From: Chloroflexota bacterium
GTDB lineage: Bacteria; Chloroflexota; Dehalococcoidia; Lucifugimonadales; Lucifugimonadaceae
Assembly: GCA_018673955.1 (NCBI GenBank)
Contig: JABHBJ010000069.1
Coordinates: 1-38,534 of the forward strand
DNA: 38,534 bases
Direction: 5' to 3'
This document shows positions 1 through 8,475 of this stretch, piece by piece. Each line of letters starts with the position of its first letter. Position 1 is the stretch's first letter. The translations under genes and the position numbers were made by a program. The notes below the pieces were generated by a model. It was not told the DNA's origin, did no database searches, and was given only the letters and a program-made list of their open reading frames with translations.

Positions 1-322
1 CGTCCGAGTGATGTTCCAAATGACAATCGGTCGCTGACGAACCTTCGTCACCCTCATCCCATGCTTTTCGCTATTTACGCCGTAGCTCAGATCGTCACCA
101 GATGTAGGTTCGTCGCAAAGTAAACGGGTTACATTCAGCAAACTGAGTTCCCTTATTATTCGGCAATTACCATTAGTTGGTGCCTAGTACCCAGCCCTGC
201 CGGAGAACACGGCGGTATTCTTACTCCGCTAACGTAAGACAGTTCCGACGTGATGAATAACTAAAACCCATGAGATTTCTAAAAAGAAAAAGTACTGATA
301 CCGAATTTAGGGTAACCCAGCG
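1..322. other. Leader region without a recognisable gene
   Basis: I see no coding region, RNA gene or convincing promoter in these bases before the first transporter gene. A short stretch near 80-117 resembles tRNA D-arm and T-arm motifs but cannot fold into a tRNA. The part from about 250 to 300 is A-rich and could hold the promoter of the downstream gene, but no -35/-10 pair stands out. Confidence 0.5.
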
Positions 323-1537
323 GTGACCAATTCATCGACCGAACACGTGGCAACCGATTCGAATACTGAATCTACGCCGAAGACATCTGGGCTATCTCAG
401 AAGCGCTACATCGTGACTGTCGCTCTGGCGACGTATTTTTTCTGGATATCGCTTTACCTCTACGTCCCGGTTCTTCCGCTTCACGCTCAGGAACTCGGTG
501 CGAATCTTCAGATGGTCGGAATAGTCATCGCATCTTACGCGATCGGACAACTCGTCCTTCGAATACCCATCGGCGTGGGCTCCGACATCATCGGCAGGAA
601 GCCGTTCGCAGTTCTAGCCCTCGTGCTTAGCGCGGTAGGCGCAATTTGGCTAGCTATATCACCAGATCCATGGTCGTTGTTCGCAGCACGAACCCTCACC
701 GGTGTCGCAGCGGCCGGCTGGGTAGCAATCAGCGTGCTATTCGCCTCGTACTACCCGGCGGGAAACACCTCCCGAGCGATGGCGATCATCATGTCGGTGA
801 ACACCCTATCACTCGTGACCGCCACTTTTGTCGGAGGTCTCGTAGCCGAATATTTCGGAAATCTCAGCACGTTCTATGGTGCGGCAGGAATCGGATTCGC
901 AGGCGCACTTCTGCTTTTATCAGCCCCTGAACCTCGAATAAAGTCAGCAACTCGGTACTCGTTATCTACGCTACTCGGGATACTCAAAACACCGTTACTG
1001 CTTCGCGTGTCGGCAATCGCAATCACACTCCAGTTCGTTACGTTTGGAGTGAACTTTGGGTTCTTGCCGATCCATGCTGAAAATCTCGGCGCATCTAAAT
1101 CTGAAATCGGCTACATAACAACTGCAGGATTGCTTGCTGCGGTAGTCGGAACCGCAGCCTCAGCCTGGGTATCAAGACGTTGGGGACCGACAGTGGCCGT
1201 AATGGCAGCAGCAGTGGTAACGTTCATATCACTGGTGATTATGACGATCACTACTGATCTCGTTGCGCTCGGAGGGCTCCAGACGTTAAACGGGTTCGGT
1301 CGAGGAATGATGAACACCGTGCTCATAAGCACGGCGTTGGCTTCCGCACCTGTCGCCATTCGTGCAACAGCGATGGGCTCCTACCAAGCGCTCTACGCTA
1401 TTGGAATGCTACTTGGCCCTGCGGCTTCGGGTCCCATCGCCGCAGCGTTCGGAATCGAAATGGTTTTCTGGGCGGCAGCCGCAGCGACTGTTATCGGGGG
1501 CGCACTGGCTCTTGGAAAACCGCTTCCACGGAATTAG
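323..1537 (+). CDS. MFS family transporter
   Basis: This is a 404-residue major facilitator superfamily permease of the inner membrane; its substrate cannot be read from sequence. After a polar N-terminus of about 28 residues there are about twelve hydrophobic segments. The family motif A in the loop between helices 2 and 3 is seen at residues 84-93 (GVGSDIIGRK). Length and layout fit a typical 12-helix MFS protein of the drug or metabolite exporter type. The start is a GTG with no strong ribosome binding site, so it may be off by some residues. A related transporter lies at 5183-6463. The gene stands alone, 107 bases before fumC on the same strand. Confidence 0.85.
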   Translation: MTNSSTEHVATDSNTESTPKTSGLSQKRYIVTVALATYFFWISLYLYVPVLPLHAQELGANLQMVGIVIASYAIGQLVLRIPIGVGSDIIGRKPFAVLALVLSAVGAIWLAISPDPWSLFAARTLTGVAAAGWVAISVLFASYYPAGNTSRAMAIIMSVNTLSLVTATFVGGLVAEYFGNLSTFYGAAGIGFAGALLLLSAPEPRIKSATRYSLSTLLGILKTPLLLRVSAIAITLQFVTFGVNFGFLPIHAENLGASKSEIGYITTAGLLAAVVGTAASAWVSRRWGPTVAVMAAAVVTFISLVIMTITTDLVALGGLQTLNGFGRGMMNTVLISTALASAPVAIRATAMGSYQALYAIGMLLGPAASGPIAAAFGIEMVFWAAAAATVIGGALALGKPLPRN

Positions 1538-1632
1538 TCCAAATCATCATCTCGGGACTATCATTAGTTCCTCTTTACGCAGTGGAAACTGACGTCAAAG
1601 ATTTATATGCTCGAACGAATAATCGACTAAAA

Positions 1633-1637
1633 CAGGA
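1633..1637 (+). promoter_or_regulatory. Ribosome binding site of fumC
   Basis: AGGAG lies seven bases before the ATG at 1645, a clear Shine-Dalgarno match that fixes the fumC start. Confidence 0.8.
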
Positions 1638-1644
1638 GTGAACG

Positions 1645-3042
1645 ATGGCTTCGCAGGACATGCGGCTCGAACGTGATTCGATGGGCGAACTAGAGGTTCC
1701 AGCAAACGCTTACTACGGCGGAAACGCTCGACGAGCTGAACTGAATTTCCCGATTAGCAATCTACGACTCGGACGTTCGTTCATCAAGGCAATTGGCCAA
1801 ATTAAGCAATCCTCAGCCATCGTAAACCTCGAACTCGACGCTCTCGACGAAGACATCGCCAACGCGATCATCGCTTCCGCCGAACGAGTCATAAATGGCG
1901 AATTCGACAGCTCGTTCGTTGTCGATATTTTCCAGACTGGCTCTGGCACGTCGACCAACATGAACACCAACGAAGTCATTTCGAACGTCGCAATTGAATC
2001 ACTTGGCGGTGAACTTGGATCCAGAAATCCAGTTCACCCCAACGATCATGTAAACAAAGGACAGTCATCAAACGACGTTTTCCCGTCTACTATCCACTTG
2101 GCTGCTGCCGGGGCGATCAAGGACAACCTGCTTCCTTCGCTGAAGGAACTTGAAGACTCGCTACGCACCAAATCTGAAGACTTCTGGGGAGTCGTCAAAA
2201 CAGGCCGTACTCACCTTCAGGACGCCACACCGATTCGACTAGGTCAGGAATTCCTTGGCTACGCGGGCCAATTAGAATTTGCCGGTAAACGAGCCGAGAA
2301 AGCACTTGCCGAACTCTCAGTCCTCGCCCTTGGTGGAACAGCCGTTGGAACCGGGATTGGTATGCACCCAGAGTTCGCTACACGAGTAATTTCACGATTG
2401 CGCGATCTCACCGGTCTCGATCTTTCGGAAACCACGAACCACTTCCAAGCCCAGAGCACTCTCGACGCCGCAGTATCAGCGTCTGGCGAACTAAAATCGA
2501 TCGCAGTCGGCATGCTAAAGATTGCTAATGACGTTCGATGGCTCGGTTCGGGTCCTCGTGCTGGCATCGGCGAAATCTCGCTGCCAGAAGTCCAGCCCGG
2601 ATCGTCAATCATGCCAGGCAAGGTAAACCCAGTTATCGCTGAGTCGGTAGCAATGGTCTCGGCTCAGGTAATCGGAAACGATGCGACTATTACGATCGCC
2701 GGTCAGTCAGGAAACTTCGAACTAAACGTGATGATGCCAGTGGCAGCCCACAACCTGCTCGAATCGATCGATCTTCTAGCGGCTGCAGCTCGTAACTTCG
2801 CCCGACAGTGCATCAACGGCCTAGTTGCAACCAGCAAGGGCCCTGAGATGGTCATGCAAGGTCTAGCGATCTGCACTGCCCTCGCACCGATCATCGGTTA
2901 CGACGAAGCAGCGCGGCTTGCACACGTAGCGTCCGAAAGCGGCGAAACGATCAAGCAGGTGGCTCTACGAGAAACTGACCTGACAGATGAACAGCTCGAC
3001 AAGGTTCTTGAGCCACTATCGATGACCGAACCGAAGGCATAG
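1645..3042 (+). CDS. fumC: Fumarate hydratase, class II
   Basis: Catalyses reversible hydration of fumarate to L-malate in the TCA cycle; this class is cytosolic, homotetrameric and iron-independent. At 465 residues it has the length usual for FumC. The superfamily signature GSSIMPGKVN is at residues 319-328, at nearly the same position as in E. coli FumC, where the flexible-loop serine acts as catalytic base. The substrate-binding blocks GSGTSTNMN (near residue 98), HPNDHVNKGQSSND (near 130) and TGRTHLQDATP (near 186) are also present. Aspartase and argininosuccinate lyase share the fold, but these blocks and the length favour fumarase. The gene has its own ribosome binding site and terminator, so it is probably monocistronic. 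Malate dehydrogenase and succinate dehydrogenase genes lie further along the window. Confidence 0.96.
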   Translation: MASQDMRLERDSMGELEVPANAYYGGNARRAELNFPISNLRLGRSFIKAIGQIKQSSAIVNLELDALDEDIANAIIASAERVINGEFDSSFVVDIFQTGSGTSTNMNTNEVISNVAIESLGGELGSRNPVHPNDHVNKGQSSNDVFPSTIHLAAAGAIKDNLLPSLKELEDSLRTKSEDFWGVVKTGRTHLQDATPIRLGQEFLGYAGQLEFAGKRAEKALAELSVLALGGTAVGTGIGMHPEFATRVISRLRDLTGLDLSETTNHFQAQSTLDAAVSASGELKSIAVGMLKIANDVRWLGSGPRAGIGEISLPEVQPGSSIMPGKVNPVIAESVAMVSAQVIGNDATITIAGQSGNFELNVMMPVAAHNLLESIDLLAAAARNFARQCINGLVATSKGPEMVMQGLAICTALAPIIGYDEAARLAHVASESGETIKQVALRETDLTDEQLDKVLEPLSMTEPKA

Positions 3043-3089
3043 CCTTCCGAAAACTCCCTTCTACAGGGATAACTGAATAGAAAATCACA

Positions 3090-3127
3090 CGAGACCGGTG
3101 CATACTGTCGCCGGTCTCGTTGTATTT
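3090..3127 (+). terminator. Rho-independent terminator after fumC
   Basis: A perfect 9-bp stem (3090-3098 CGAGACCGG with 3111-3119 CCGGTCTCG) encloses a 12-base loop and is followed by TTGTATTT. It lies about 50 bases after the fumC stop and before the next gene. Confidence 0.75.
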
Positions 3128-3159
3128 AACACACCGGTCACATTAGGGAGATTTCGTAA

Positions 3160-3621
3160 ATGGGCGCCGAAGCTAAAGTAAAAGAACTTGGACTCGATCT
3201 AACTCACCCATCAGGTCCGGTCGCTAATTATGTGCCCGCTGTCACGGTGGGAAAACTCGTTTACCTTTCGGGTAAAGGACCTAACCGACCCGATGGATCG
3301 CAGGTCACTGGCAAGGCCGGGGCAGATCTCACTGTAGATGAAGCCTACGATGCAGCACGACTTTGCGGCATCCAGCTTCTCTCAGCATTGAAAGAACACG
3401 TTGGAAGCCTCGACAACGTAAAACAAATCGTTAAATTGCTCGGCATGGTCAACGCCACCCCGGATTTCGCAGATCAGCCTAAAGTCATCAACGGCTGCTC
3501 CGACCTATTGGTCTCGATTTTTGGCGAAGAAAATGGCAAACATGCGCGATCTGCCGTGGGCATGGGCAGCCTACCCGGTCAAATCACCGTCGAAATCGAA
3601 ATGATCGTCGAACTAAACTAG
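3160..3621 (+). CDS. RidA/YjgF/YER057c-family protein
   Basis: The 153-residue protein belongs to the RidA (YjgF/UK114) superfamily, small trimeric cytosolic proteins; the founding member hydrolyses reactive enamine/imine intermediates released by PLP enzymes. Visible features are the GKLVYLSGKGP strand near residue 31, the acyl-binding arginine in KHARSAVG (R130) and a glutamate 15 residues later (E145). E. coli RidA has the same spacing between R105 and E120. The protein is about 25 residues longer than RidA itself and fits the YjgF-like subgroup with the ARSAVGMGSLP block, so its exact substrate is uncertain. The ATG follows AGGGA at 3145-3149. A tandem VOC gene follows after 51 bases and may be cotranscribed. 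Confidence 0.88.
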   Translation: MGAEAKVKELGLDLTHPSGPVANYVPAVTVGKLVYLSGKGPNRPDGSQVTGKAGADLTVDEAYDAARLCGIQLLSALKEHVGSLDNVKQIVKLLGMVNATPDFADQPKVINGCSDLLVSIFGEENGKHARSAVGMGSLPGQITVEIEMIVELN

Positions 3622-3672
3622 CGCTCAATCACATTCGCTAAATCAGACCACACCAAAAGAACGGATCACCTG

Positions 3673-4563
3673 TTGCCCGGAACAATCAGCATCAAAACCA
3701 TCAACCACGTCGGAATTCCAATATGGGATCGACGCGTTGCGCTGAAGTTCTATCGAGATATTCTCGGGCTTCAGGTGATCCCTTCGATGGTCGATTCGCC
3801 CAACATCGTTTGGACCAAAACTCTTGATGGAACAATGGTTCACTTGATCGAACCATCCGATGGCGAAAATCTTGGCGATCCCCATATTGCTTTTGAGGTC
3901 GACGATTTCGATTCGTCAGTCGAGGCGTTAAGGGCTTCTGGCTACCCAAACATCAGCGACACGGGCGAACGTCACGACGGCCAGAAGTGCATCTTCATCG
4001 ATGACAACGACGGCAATCGTCTGGAATTCGCTACCGCCAGTAATCTGCGCTCATCGACTCGTGTCGCCGACGCACTTGGCTACACATCAGAATCAGGTAC
4101 TAACGTCAATTACGATTCCCCGTCAAAGATAAAATTACTCACGATCAATCACGTCGGCTTGGCAGTGAGCGATCGTGCCGGGTGCATGGGCATGTACCGT
4201 GATTTGTTGAACATCAATGTGATCCCACACCAGATCGACGGCAACACGTTGAGTTGGACCGAAATGCCCGATGGCTCGATGGTTCACGTTATCGACCCTC
4301 CACAGGCGGTTGGGCCACGAGGTGACGGCAGACAGCACGTCGCTTTCGAAGTCACCGATCTGGAAGCGACTGCCGAAGCTCTGGTCGAAGCCAACGTAGA
4401 AATCGTTGAAGGTATCGGAACACGACACGACGGTCAGCAGTTCCTGTTCATCTACGACCCAGACGGCAATCGCATTGAGATTGCGACACGTGGCGATCAT
4501 TCGAACACCCCTCGTACTGCCGACGACAACGGTTACACAAGCGAAAATGGTGTGTTGCTCTAG
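3673..4563 (+). CDS. Tandem VOC-domain (glyoxalase/dioxygenase fold) protein
   Basis: This 296-residue protein carries two vicinal-oxygen-chelate domains, about residues 6-121 and 154-272. Each begins with an NHVG strand and ends in a DGNR(L/I)E strand. Candidate metal ligands are H12, H71 and E118 in the first domain and H160, H222 and E269 in the second, so both halves could hold a metal. Tandem VOC architecture is typical of extradiol ring-cleavage dioxygenases and some glyoxalase-like lyases, but the reaction cannot be assigned. Each domain is followed by a similar short tail (residues 130-142 and 281-293, core ADxxGYTSExG), so the duplication unit included it. The start is a TTG with no clear ribosome binding site and is uncertain. 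The gene converges with the CoxG-like gene. Confidence 0.82.
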   Translation: MPGTISIKTINHVGIPIWDRRVALKFYRDILGLQVIPSMVDSPNIVWTKTLDGTMVHLIEPSDGENLGDPHIAFEVDDFDSSVEALRASGYPNISDTGERHDGQKCIFIDDNDGNRLEFATASNLRSSTRVADALGYTSESGTNVNYDSPSKIKLLTINHVGLAVSDRAGCMGMYRDLLNINVIPHQIDGNTLSWTEMPDGSMVHVIDPPQAVGPRGDGRQHVAFEVTDLEATAEALVEANVEIVEGIGTRHDGQQFLFIYDPDGNRIEIATRGDHSNTPRTADDNGYTSENGVLL

Positions 4564-4611
4564 AAGAGCATTACCTGTCGAAGCATTCAGACACGTATGT
4601 TCGTCAATTAC

Positions 4612-5061
4612 TTATTCCGCTGAACCTGCGCGCTCGACACTAGCGAAGTACGACTCTAGGAATCCAATAGCAGCAGCTTCGATCTTTGAATCGGCAATCT
4701 TCTTCAACATCCCCGAAGTTTCGATCGACCCTGCCAACTGAACGTTCGTACGTCGTGAATCGTCTCCGAAACTCGTTAGAGTCGCATCGGCTTTGCCCGA
4801 AACCCCAGCACCCATCGACTTACCCGACAGCTCGATCATGAAACCGCACAACTCGTCGATGTTCGACAACTGAACATCAGCGTTCACAGTCGGGCGCAAA
4901 AAACCCATTCGAATCTTCATCGAAACTCGATAGCTGTTTGATCCCGTTGAAACCACTTTCGCGGTTCCCGGCAAGTGAGGTTCCATAGCCGCTGGATCCG
5001 TCAACACACTCCAAACAGTCGACAACGAAGCTTCAACCGTTCGGTCATAATCAAATTTCAA
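4612..5061 (-). CDS. CoxG-like SRPBCC family protein
   Basis: The 149-residue protein looks like carbon monoxide dehydrogenase subunit G (CoxG), a START/SRPBCC-fold protein. It shows the N-terminal VEASLSTVWSVLTDP strand-helix, the LPG block near residue 30, and a C-terminal SGMLKKIADSKIE helix typical of the family. In carboxydotrophs CoxG helps recruit CO dehydrogenase to the membrane, but many homologues occur beside other molybdenum hydroxylases. No coxS, coxM or coxL gene is present here, so the partner is unknown. The start is a TTG preceded on the minus strand by AAAGG with 8-base spacing, which supports it. The gene is divergent from the second MFS gene (121-base gap). Confidence 0.75.
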   Translation of the reverse strand: MKFDYDRTVEASLSTVWSVLTDPAAMEPHLPGTAKVVSTGSNSYRVSMKIRMGFLRPTVNADVQLSNIDELCGFMIELSGKSMGAGVSGKADATLTSFGDDSRRTNVQLAGSIETSGMLKKIADSKIEAAAIGFLESYFASVERAGSAE

Positions 5062-5182
5062 TCGAGATGCCTTTTGACCGCTCTAAAGCAGTCGGAACAA
5101 CTGGGTTTTCAAAAACATGTTCAAGAAGGTCAATTCTATCCGCCAAATCCTCTCCTACATCACCAAGCGGGAATAGGATTGA

Positions 5183-6463
5183 ATGCATATGTCATCGCCC
5201 GAGACGCCGCCAGCGCCTGAGTCCCAACCAGTCCGCAGTTCTGTCCGTTCAACCATACGTTCACTCGTATGGTCCGTTTACGCGCCCTCCTTCCTTCTTT
5301 CGATGGGTCAGGGCATTCTCATCCCGGTTCTTCCGGGGTTCGCCAAGCAGGAAATGGCGGCGACTATCGGGCTTATCGGTCTAGTAATCGCAGCACGCCA
5401 CATCGGTACGATGATCTTCGATGTACCAGCAGGAATTCTTGTTGGCCGACTCGGACTTCGCAAAACCATGATCGCAGGCGTCGTCTTATTCGGCGTTTCA
5501 GCTGTCTGGGCAGGATTATCCCCTAACTTTTCGTCGCTCATGGCAGCACGAGTTTTAGCCGGAGTCAGTTTCGCTCTTTGGAGTATTTCTCGACACTCCT
5601 ATATCGCAACCGTAGTTCCAATCGACGTTCGGGGAAGAGCACTTTCACTGTTCGGTGGAATATCTCGCATCGCCACAATACTCGGTCCGCTAATGGGTGG
5701 AATCCTTGCCGAGCATGTAGGCATCAGAGTACCGTTCTACGCGCAGGCGGTTGTTGCTGTAATGACACTGGTCATGGTTCTAATCACAACCAAAAATATG
5801 ATCGAGCCAAAACGCTCTGGCAACCGCCACAACGTGTTCGCTGAACTCGGAGGCGTAGTCACTCGACATCGACGTGACTTCGCAACCGCCGGTATTGCCG
5901 CTGTTTCACTACAGTTCCTAAGGGCAGGACGAGAGTTCCTAATACCGGTTTGGGGCGGAGAACTTGGGCTCGGCGAGGCAAAGATCGGTTACATCGCAAC
6001 CGCATCGTTCGCTATCGATTCAATGCTGTTCCCGTTCGTTGGCTACTCTATGGACAAATGGGGACGGAAATCGACAGGAATACCAGCATTCATCGTACTC
6101 GGACTCGCAATTGCACTCATTCCGCTAACAGGCTCCTTTGGCGCGCTGCTGGCAGTGGGACTAATCGCAGGACTCGGCAACGGTCTATCAAGCGGATTCG
6201 TGCTCATCATGGGCACTGATCTCGCTCCAAAGGACAATCCGGGTGAATTCTTGGGAGTCTGGCGCCTTATTTCAGACACTGGCGGAGCAAGCGGTCCGAT
6301 CGCCATCGGCGGGATCGCTCAAATTCTCACGTTGGGCGTGGCATCAGTCGCCACCGCTGGCATAGGAGCATTCGGAGCTTTGATGCTGATATTCGTAGTC
6401 AAAGAAACGATGACGAGAACGCCAAGACCCTCGGTCGATACTGATGTACCAAGAGCAAAGTAG
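5183..6463 (+). CDS. MFS family transporter
   Basis: A 426-residue major facilitator permease with about twelve hydrophobic segments after a polar, proline-rich N-terminus of roughly 28 residues. A motif A variant lies at residues 83-94 (AGILVGRLGLRK). It resembles the transporter at 323-1537: the PVLP block in helix 1 recurs, and the second halves share a pattern ending in IGYI, so the two are probably distant paralogues. Substrate is unknown. AGGA at 5175-5178 precedes two in-frame ATGs (5183 and 5189) and either could be used; the 10-base spacing to the second is at least as good. It converges with the D-glutamate cyclase-like genes. Confidence 0.85.
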   Translation: MHMSSPETPPAPESQPVRSSVRSTIRSLVWSVYAPSFLLSMGQGILIPVLPGFAKQEMAATIGLIGLVIAARHIGTMIFDVPAGILVGRLGLRKTMIAGVVLFGVSAVWAGLSPNFSSLMAARVLAGVSFALWSISRHSYIATVVPIDVRGRALSLFGGISRIATILGPLMGGILAEHVGIRVPFYAQAVVAVMTLVMVLITTKNMIEPKRSGNRHNVFAELGGVVTRHRRDFATAGIAAVSLQFLRAGREFLIPVWGGELGLGEAKIGYIATASFAIDSMLFPFVGYSMDKWGRKSTGIPAFIVLGLAIALIPLTGSFGALLAVGLIAGLGNGLSSGFVLIMGTDLAPKDNPGEFLGVWRLISDTGGASGPIAIGGIAQILTLGVASVATAGIGAFGALMLIFVVKETMTRTPRPSVDTDVPRAK

Positions 6464-6486
6464 CTGAATAATTCGACCACATTTCT

Positions 6487-6510
6487 CATCCTGAGGCGCT
6501 CGAAGGACGC
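6487..6510. repeat. Possible dispersed intergenic repeat unit
   Basis: The sequence CATCCTGAGGCGCTCG and the following AAGGACGC resemble short intergenic repeats of the CATCCTGAG...GAAGGA type found in many bacterial genomes. GGCG and CGCC can pair. It lies between convergent genes. Only one copy is in this window, so repeat status is inferred from resemblance. Confidence 0.3.
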
Positions 6511-6560
6511 CAAATCATCCAACCACGAGGGGGTGGCAGCTAACCAGAATTCAGAAACCT

Positions 6561-7427
6561 TTACAGACCTTCGGCAATCAGCAAGGTGTGCAAATCTCGC
6601 AAGCACATTGCGTCATCTTCGGGCGCCCTGGCGTCGACCCAGTCCTTCGACTCACCCGACATGCCTTCAACGGCTCCCACAGCGACGATGTCCTTCACCC
6701 ATTCGTAGCCCTGTTCCACCGATGGGAGAAGGTTCTTGCCCGTCTTTAGCGACAGTGCAGCGATCAACCCATATCCGCCCCAGTTCGAAACGCTGGCAGT
6801 GATGAGTTCAGTTGTTGTCGTGACGCAAGGGTCATCTGGCAGATTTTCGATATCGGGAATTACATGCCGCATGTTCCCCATACCAATCTCGTTCCCACCA
6901 TCGCCAATCCCGACTGTGTACGGGTGTTCATCAAACATATGGTCGATTTTTGCGTTGAACTTCGAAAAATCAACGCCTTTCCAGTTCCGGTACGTCCCGT
7001 CACCAAGCAAGCCTGCTCTTTCGATCGACACCATCGCCGACGGTGCGTGCTCCGCCAATAACTTATGACTGAACATGCTCGATTCGTGATGAGTCGTAAT
7101 CGGAAACTCGATCACCTCATCATCACCAGCAATTGCCCTGACCGCCGCCGAACACAAATCATCCGTTACGTAAGCAACCGTGTTGCCAAGTGATTTCAAT
7201 GCGTTGCCAATAGCGATAGCGCCGGGAGGGCCGTCTGTTTCAGGCTCACCGGCTCGAAGAATATAAAACCCGGTAGCAATTAAAATCTTGCCGGGGTGAT
7301 CGAGCAGCAACTGCGCCGACGACTCAAGCCAGCTTTCAGGCATGTGCTCTCGCAACGCCTTCATCCCCCGAATGTCGTCTTGCAGAACAATGTCTTCGAT
7401 CTTGGTGAATACAGATGATTCAGGCAT
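6561..7427 (-). CDS. DUF4392 protein (D-glutamate cyclase C-terminal-like)
   Basis: The 288-residue protein matches the DUF4392 family, the C-terminal half of vertebrate D-glutamate cyclase (DGLUCY). The diagnostic block GIGDGGNEIGMG is at about residues 173-184 counted from the ATG. A TDGPPG loop near residue 64 and an IERAG block near 135 are also present. Vertebrate DGLUCY converts D-glutamate to 5-oxo-D-proline; the separate contribution of this domain is not settled. The gene lies 52 bases downstream of a DUF1445 gene on the same strand, so together they encode both halves of that enzyme. I chose the ATG at 7427; a TTG one codon earlier is also in frame. No strong ribosome binding site is visible. 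Confidence 0.82.
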   Translation of the reverse strand: MPESSVFTKIEDIVLQDDIRGMKALREHMPESWLESSAQLLLDHPGKILIATGFYILRAGEPETDGPPGAIAIGNALKSLGNTVAYVTDDLCSAAVRAIAGDDEVIEFPITTHHESSMFSHKLLAEHAPSAMVSIERAGLLGDGTYRNWKGVDFSKFNAKIDHMFDEHPYTVGIGDGGNEIGMGNMRHVIPDIENLPDDPCVTTTTELITASVSNWGGYGLIAALSLKTGKNLLPSVEQGYEWVKDIVAVGAVEGMSGESKDWVDARAPEDDAMCLRDLHTLLIAEGL

Positions 7428-7479
7428 CAATTACCATGTGCTTTTAGAAAGGTTTAGAACGATTAGTACGATCGCCGGG

Positions 7480-8280
7480 CTAAAGAACAGCCAAGTCTTC
7501 GTCCATTAAATCAGTCACGAACATGTAGCCCGGTGAGTGCGTAATCATCAGCTCTGGTTTCGATGCCATTGCCACCGCTTGCGGAGTCACACCACACGCC
7601 CAGAACACAGGAACTTCGTCTTCACTGCCCTGCTCCCACACTTCGCCGAAATCAGGCTTTGTAATGTCAGATATTCCGATTCTTGAAGGATCGCCAATGT
7701 GAATCGGCGCACCATGCGTACCCGGGAATCGAGACGTCGCCTGCACAGCGCGAACCACTTTGTCTTGTGGGATCCAACGATGTGAAACCACCACTGGTCC
7801 GCCAAAATCGCCCGACTTTGCCGTTTCAATATCCGTAATAAACATCGGCACGTTCTTCTCGGTACCGTAATAAGGCAGATCGATACCGTTCGCCATGAGA
7901 GCATGCTCAAACGAGAAGCTACACCCCAGAAGGAATGTAACGAGGTCATCACGCCAGTGCGACTCAAGAGTCTGAGGCTCGTCGACCATCTCACCGTTCT
8001 GGTACACACGGTACAAAGGCACGTCGGTACGTATATCCGAACCGGGAGCCGTGAGGGCCGCCTCTACGTCGCCAGCATCGATTACCTCGACGACCGGACA
8101 TGGCTTAGGGTTTCGCTGACAGAACAATAAAAAATCGAACGCAACTTCTTTGGGCAAAATCGCGACGTTCGCCTGAACATGATGAGGAGCAACACCTGAA
8201 GTCGGCTGCAAAAAATTGCCTTCTCGAATGAGCCGTCGGACTTCAGAACCCGTTTGTGGAACTGTGATGTTTGTGGACAT
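7480..8280 (-). CDS. DUF1445 protein (D-glutamate cyclase / putative hydro-lyase)
   Basis: The 266-residue protein fits the DUF1445 (YcsI-like, putative hydro-lyase) family, named D-glutamate cyclase after the vertebrate enzyme whose N-terminal half it forms. Visible family features are the early TSGVAPHHVQANVAILP block (about residues 27-43), the FLLGCSFSFEHAL segment (about 116-128), and the C-terminal FWACGVTPQAVA and ITHSPGYMFVTD blocks. The length is that of bacterial stand-alone members. The predicted reaction is D-glutamate to 5-oxo-D-proline plus water, but many bacterial members have not been tested. It is the first gene of a likely two-gene operon with the DUF4392 gene and is divergent from the enolase-superfamily gene. 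Confidence 0.85.
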   Translation of the reverse strand: MSTNITVPQTGSEVRRLIREGNFLQPTSGVAPHHVQANVAILPKEVAFDFLLFCQRNPKPCPVVEVIDAGDVEAALTAPGSDIRTDVPLYRVYQNGEMVDEPQTLESHWRDDLVTFLLGCSFSFEHALMANGIDLPYYGTEKNVPMFITDIETAKSGDFGGPVVVSHRWIPQDKVVRAVQATSRFPGTHGAPIHIGDPSRIGISDITKPDFGEVWEQGSEDEVPVFWACGVTPQAVAMASKPELMITHSPGYMFVTDLMDEDLAVL

Positions 8281-8475
8281 ACGAGCATCTTAGGTACTCG
8301 AATATTCCGGGTCAAACTACAAACACAACCAACTTCGCCCCCATTCACCGCGGAACAGAGTTAACATTTTGGCAATTCAGCGTCTCTGGAGCCCCACAAT
8401 CCCCATCGACCTGAACACAGGTTGTGGCACTTGCACAACTTCCAACCTGAAACGTTCGACCGAACCCAATAAACA

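Noticed and set aside
78-120. tRNA-like motifs (GCCGTAGCTCAG and GGTTCG)
   Set aside because: The D-arm-like and T-arm-like pieces are only about 20 bases apart, leaving no room for an anticodon arm, and no acceptor stem can be formed.
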